The notes below the pieces were generated by a model, which was given only the letters and a program-made list of their open reading frames with translations, had not been told where the DNA came from and searched no databases. Of a stretch of 64,000 bases of DNA, positions 62,800 to 64,000 are shown piece after piece. Numbering within the stretch: position 1 is the stretch's first letter; every line of letters begins with the position of its first letter. Where the stretch lies: contig NC_080061.1 of assembly GCF_026212465.1 (NCBI RefSeq), forward strand, positions 23,315,295-23,379,294. The letters are read 5' to 3'. Source of the DNA: Amaranthus tricolor. Taxonomy: Eukaryota > Streptophyta > Magnoliopsida > Caryophyllales > Amaranthaceae. The position numbers were made by a program, and so were the translations under genes.

Positions 62800-64000
62800 T
62801 TTAAGTCTTCATCGTTCATTCTTCATTGATCATTGATCCTTCTTCATTGTTCATCGTTTGTTGTTCATGACCATTGACGCGTGTGCATTCTTCATTGTTC
62901 ATTCATCATTTATCATTGATCCTTGTTCCTTCTTCATCGTTTATTCTTCATTGATAATTGATCCTTATTCATTCTTCATCATTCATTCTTTATTTGATCA
63001 TTGATCCTTTTTAATTCTTCATCGTTTATTCTTCATTGATCATTGATCCTTTTTCATTCTTCATCGTTTATTCTTCATTGATCATTGATCCTTGTTCATT
63101 CTTCATCATTCATTGTTCATTGATCATTAATCCTTGTTCAGTGTTCTTCGTTTATTGTTCATTGATCATTGATCGTTGCTTAGTCTTCATCTTTCATTCT
63201 TCATTGATCATTGATCCTAGTTCATTCTTCCTCGTTCATTCTTCATTGATCATTGATCCTTGTTCATTCTTCATCATTCCTTCTTAAATGATCATTGATC
63301 CTTGTTCATTCTTCATCGTTCATTCTTCATTGATGATTGATCCTTTTTCACTGTTCATCTTTTATTGTTCATTGACCATTAATGCTTTTTCAGTATTCAT
63401 CGTTCAATCTTCATTGATCATTGACCCTTGTTAATTTTTCAACGTTCATTGTTCATTGATCATTGATGCTTGTTCATTCTTCATCGTTCATTCTTCATCG
63501 TTCATTGATCCTTGTTCATTCTTCCGTACATTCTTCAACGATAATTGATCCTTATTCATTCTTCATTAACCATTGATCCATTTTCATTCTTCAATGAACA
63601 TTGATCTTTGTTCATTCTTCATCCTTCATTCTTCATCCTTCATTCTTCATCGTGCATTCTTTATTGATCATTGAGCCTTGTTCATTCTTCATCGATCATT
63701 CTTCATTGATCATTGATCCTTGTTCATTGTTCATCGTTTATTGTTCATTGACCATTGATTCTTATTCATTATTTATTGTTCATTCTTCATTGATCATTGA
63801 TCCTTGTTCATTCTTAACCGTATATTGTTCATTGATCATTTTTCCTTGTTCATTCTTCATCGTTCATTCTTTATTGATCATTGATCCTTGTTAATTCTTT
63901 ATCGTTCATTCTTCATTGATCATTGATCCTTGTTCATTCTCTATTGACCATTGATCCTTGTTCATTCTTCAATGATGATTGATCCTTGTTCATACTTCAT
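62800..64000. repeat. Minisatellite with a 42 bp unit (runs off the right edge)
   Basis: Degenerate copies of a unit made of CATTGATCATTGATCCTTG and TTCATTCTTCATCGTTCATTCTT, with some shorter or longer units. Since 42 is a multiple of three, open frames of 14-residue repeats arise; they are not genes. Confidence 0.93.

Noticed and set aside
63036..63287. Repeat protein of 14-residue units
   Set aside because: The frame stays open because the minisatellite unit is 42 bp; no start context or non-repeat domain.
62800..64000. CRISPR-like regular repeats
   Set aside because: The repeats are contiguous and degenerate with no unique spacers, in a plant nuclear setting; it is a minisatellite.

Overview
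The window is a stretch of a plant nuclear genome, most likely a eudicot: it is AT-rich, has GT-AG introns, plant-type LTR retrotransposons primed by initiator tRNA-Met, a Mutator-like element (MULE) carrying a plant mobile domain gene, and a plant-like APC11 gene. I cannot name the species. Almost everything here is transposable element; the only host gene I consider intact is APC11 (exons at 21346-21484 and 22925-23040).

Layout. 1-6901: 5' part of a minus-strand Ty3/gypsy element (integrase start, pol, gag, tRNA-Met primer site, then a 3.05 kb LTR with a ~170 bp TA microsatellite); its 3' LTR lies left of the window. 7011-11224 and 20781-25435: two direct copies of a 4.2-4.7 kb segment holding APC11; the first is a pseudogene, the second intact. 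Between them: a pectinesterase exon fragment, a promoter-like stretch with telo-box and E2F-like motifs, hAT-like and CACTA (En/Spm) debris, a GC-rich island, and long stretches in which I recognise nothing. 25828-36609: a complete, very young Ty1/copia Sirevirus-like element (1443 bp LTRs, TSD AAATA, gag, pol, and a third ORF) on the minus strand. 36615-44640: a possible LTR remnant, a LINE fragment, an old decayed copia element and a fold-back element with a 27 bp hairpin.

45029-60304: a 15.3 kb MULE with ~190 bp terminal inverted repeats and a 9 bp target duplication (8 of 9 match). It contains a decayed mudrA-type transposase and a decayed plant mobile domain gene. Two retroelements are nested in it: a head-to-tail array LTR-(internal-LTR)x4 of a small non-autonomous LTR retrotransposon, inserted into the left TIR, and a truncated LTR of the same Ty3 family as the left edge, inserted into the mobile domain gene. 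60314-64000: flank, two hAT-like CCGAACC-rich short elements and a 42 bp minisatellite running off the right edge.

Most interesting points: (1) the heptamer GGAACAG/CTGTTCC occurs about 34 times in the young Sirevirus, in LTRs, untranslated and coding parts alike, against roughly one expected; (2) the five-LTR, four-unit tandem retroelement array, whose units keep an identical 276-codon ORF with 15-residue repeats and carry linked homopolymer markers that record its amplification; (3) 21 bp near-palindromes spaced exactly 45 bp in both MULE TIRs; (4) the APC11 duplication with one dead and one live copy.
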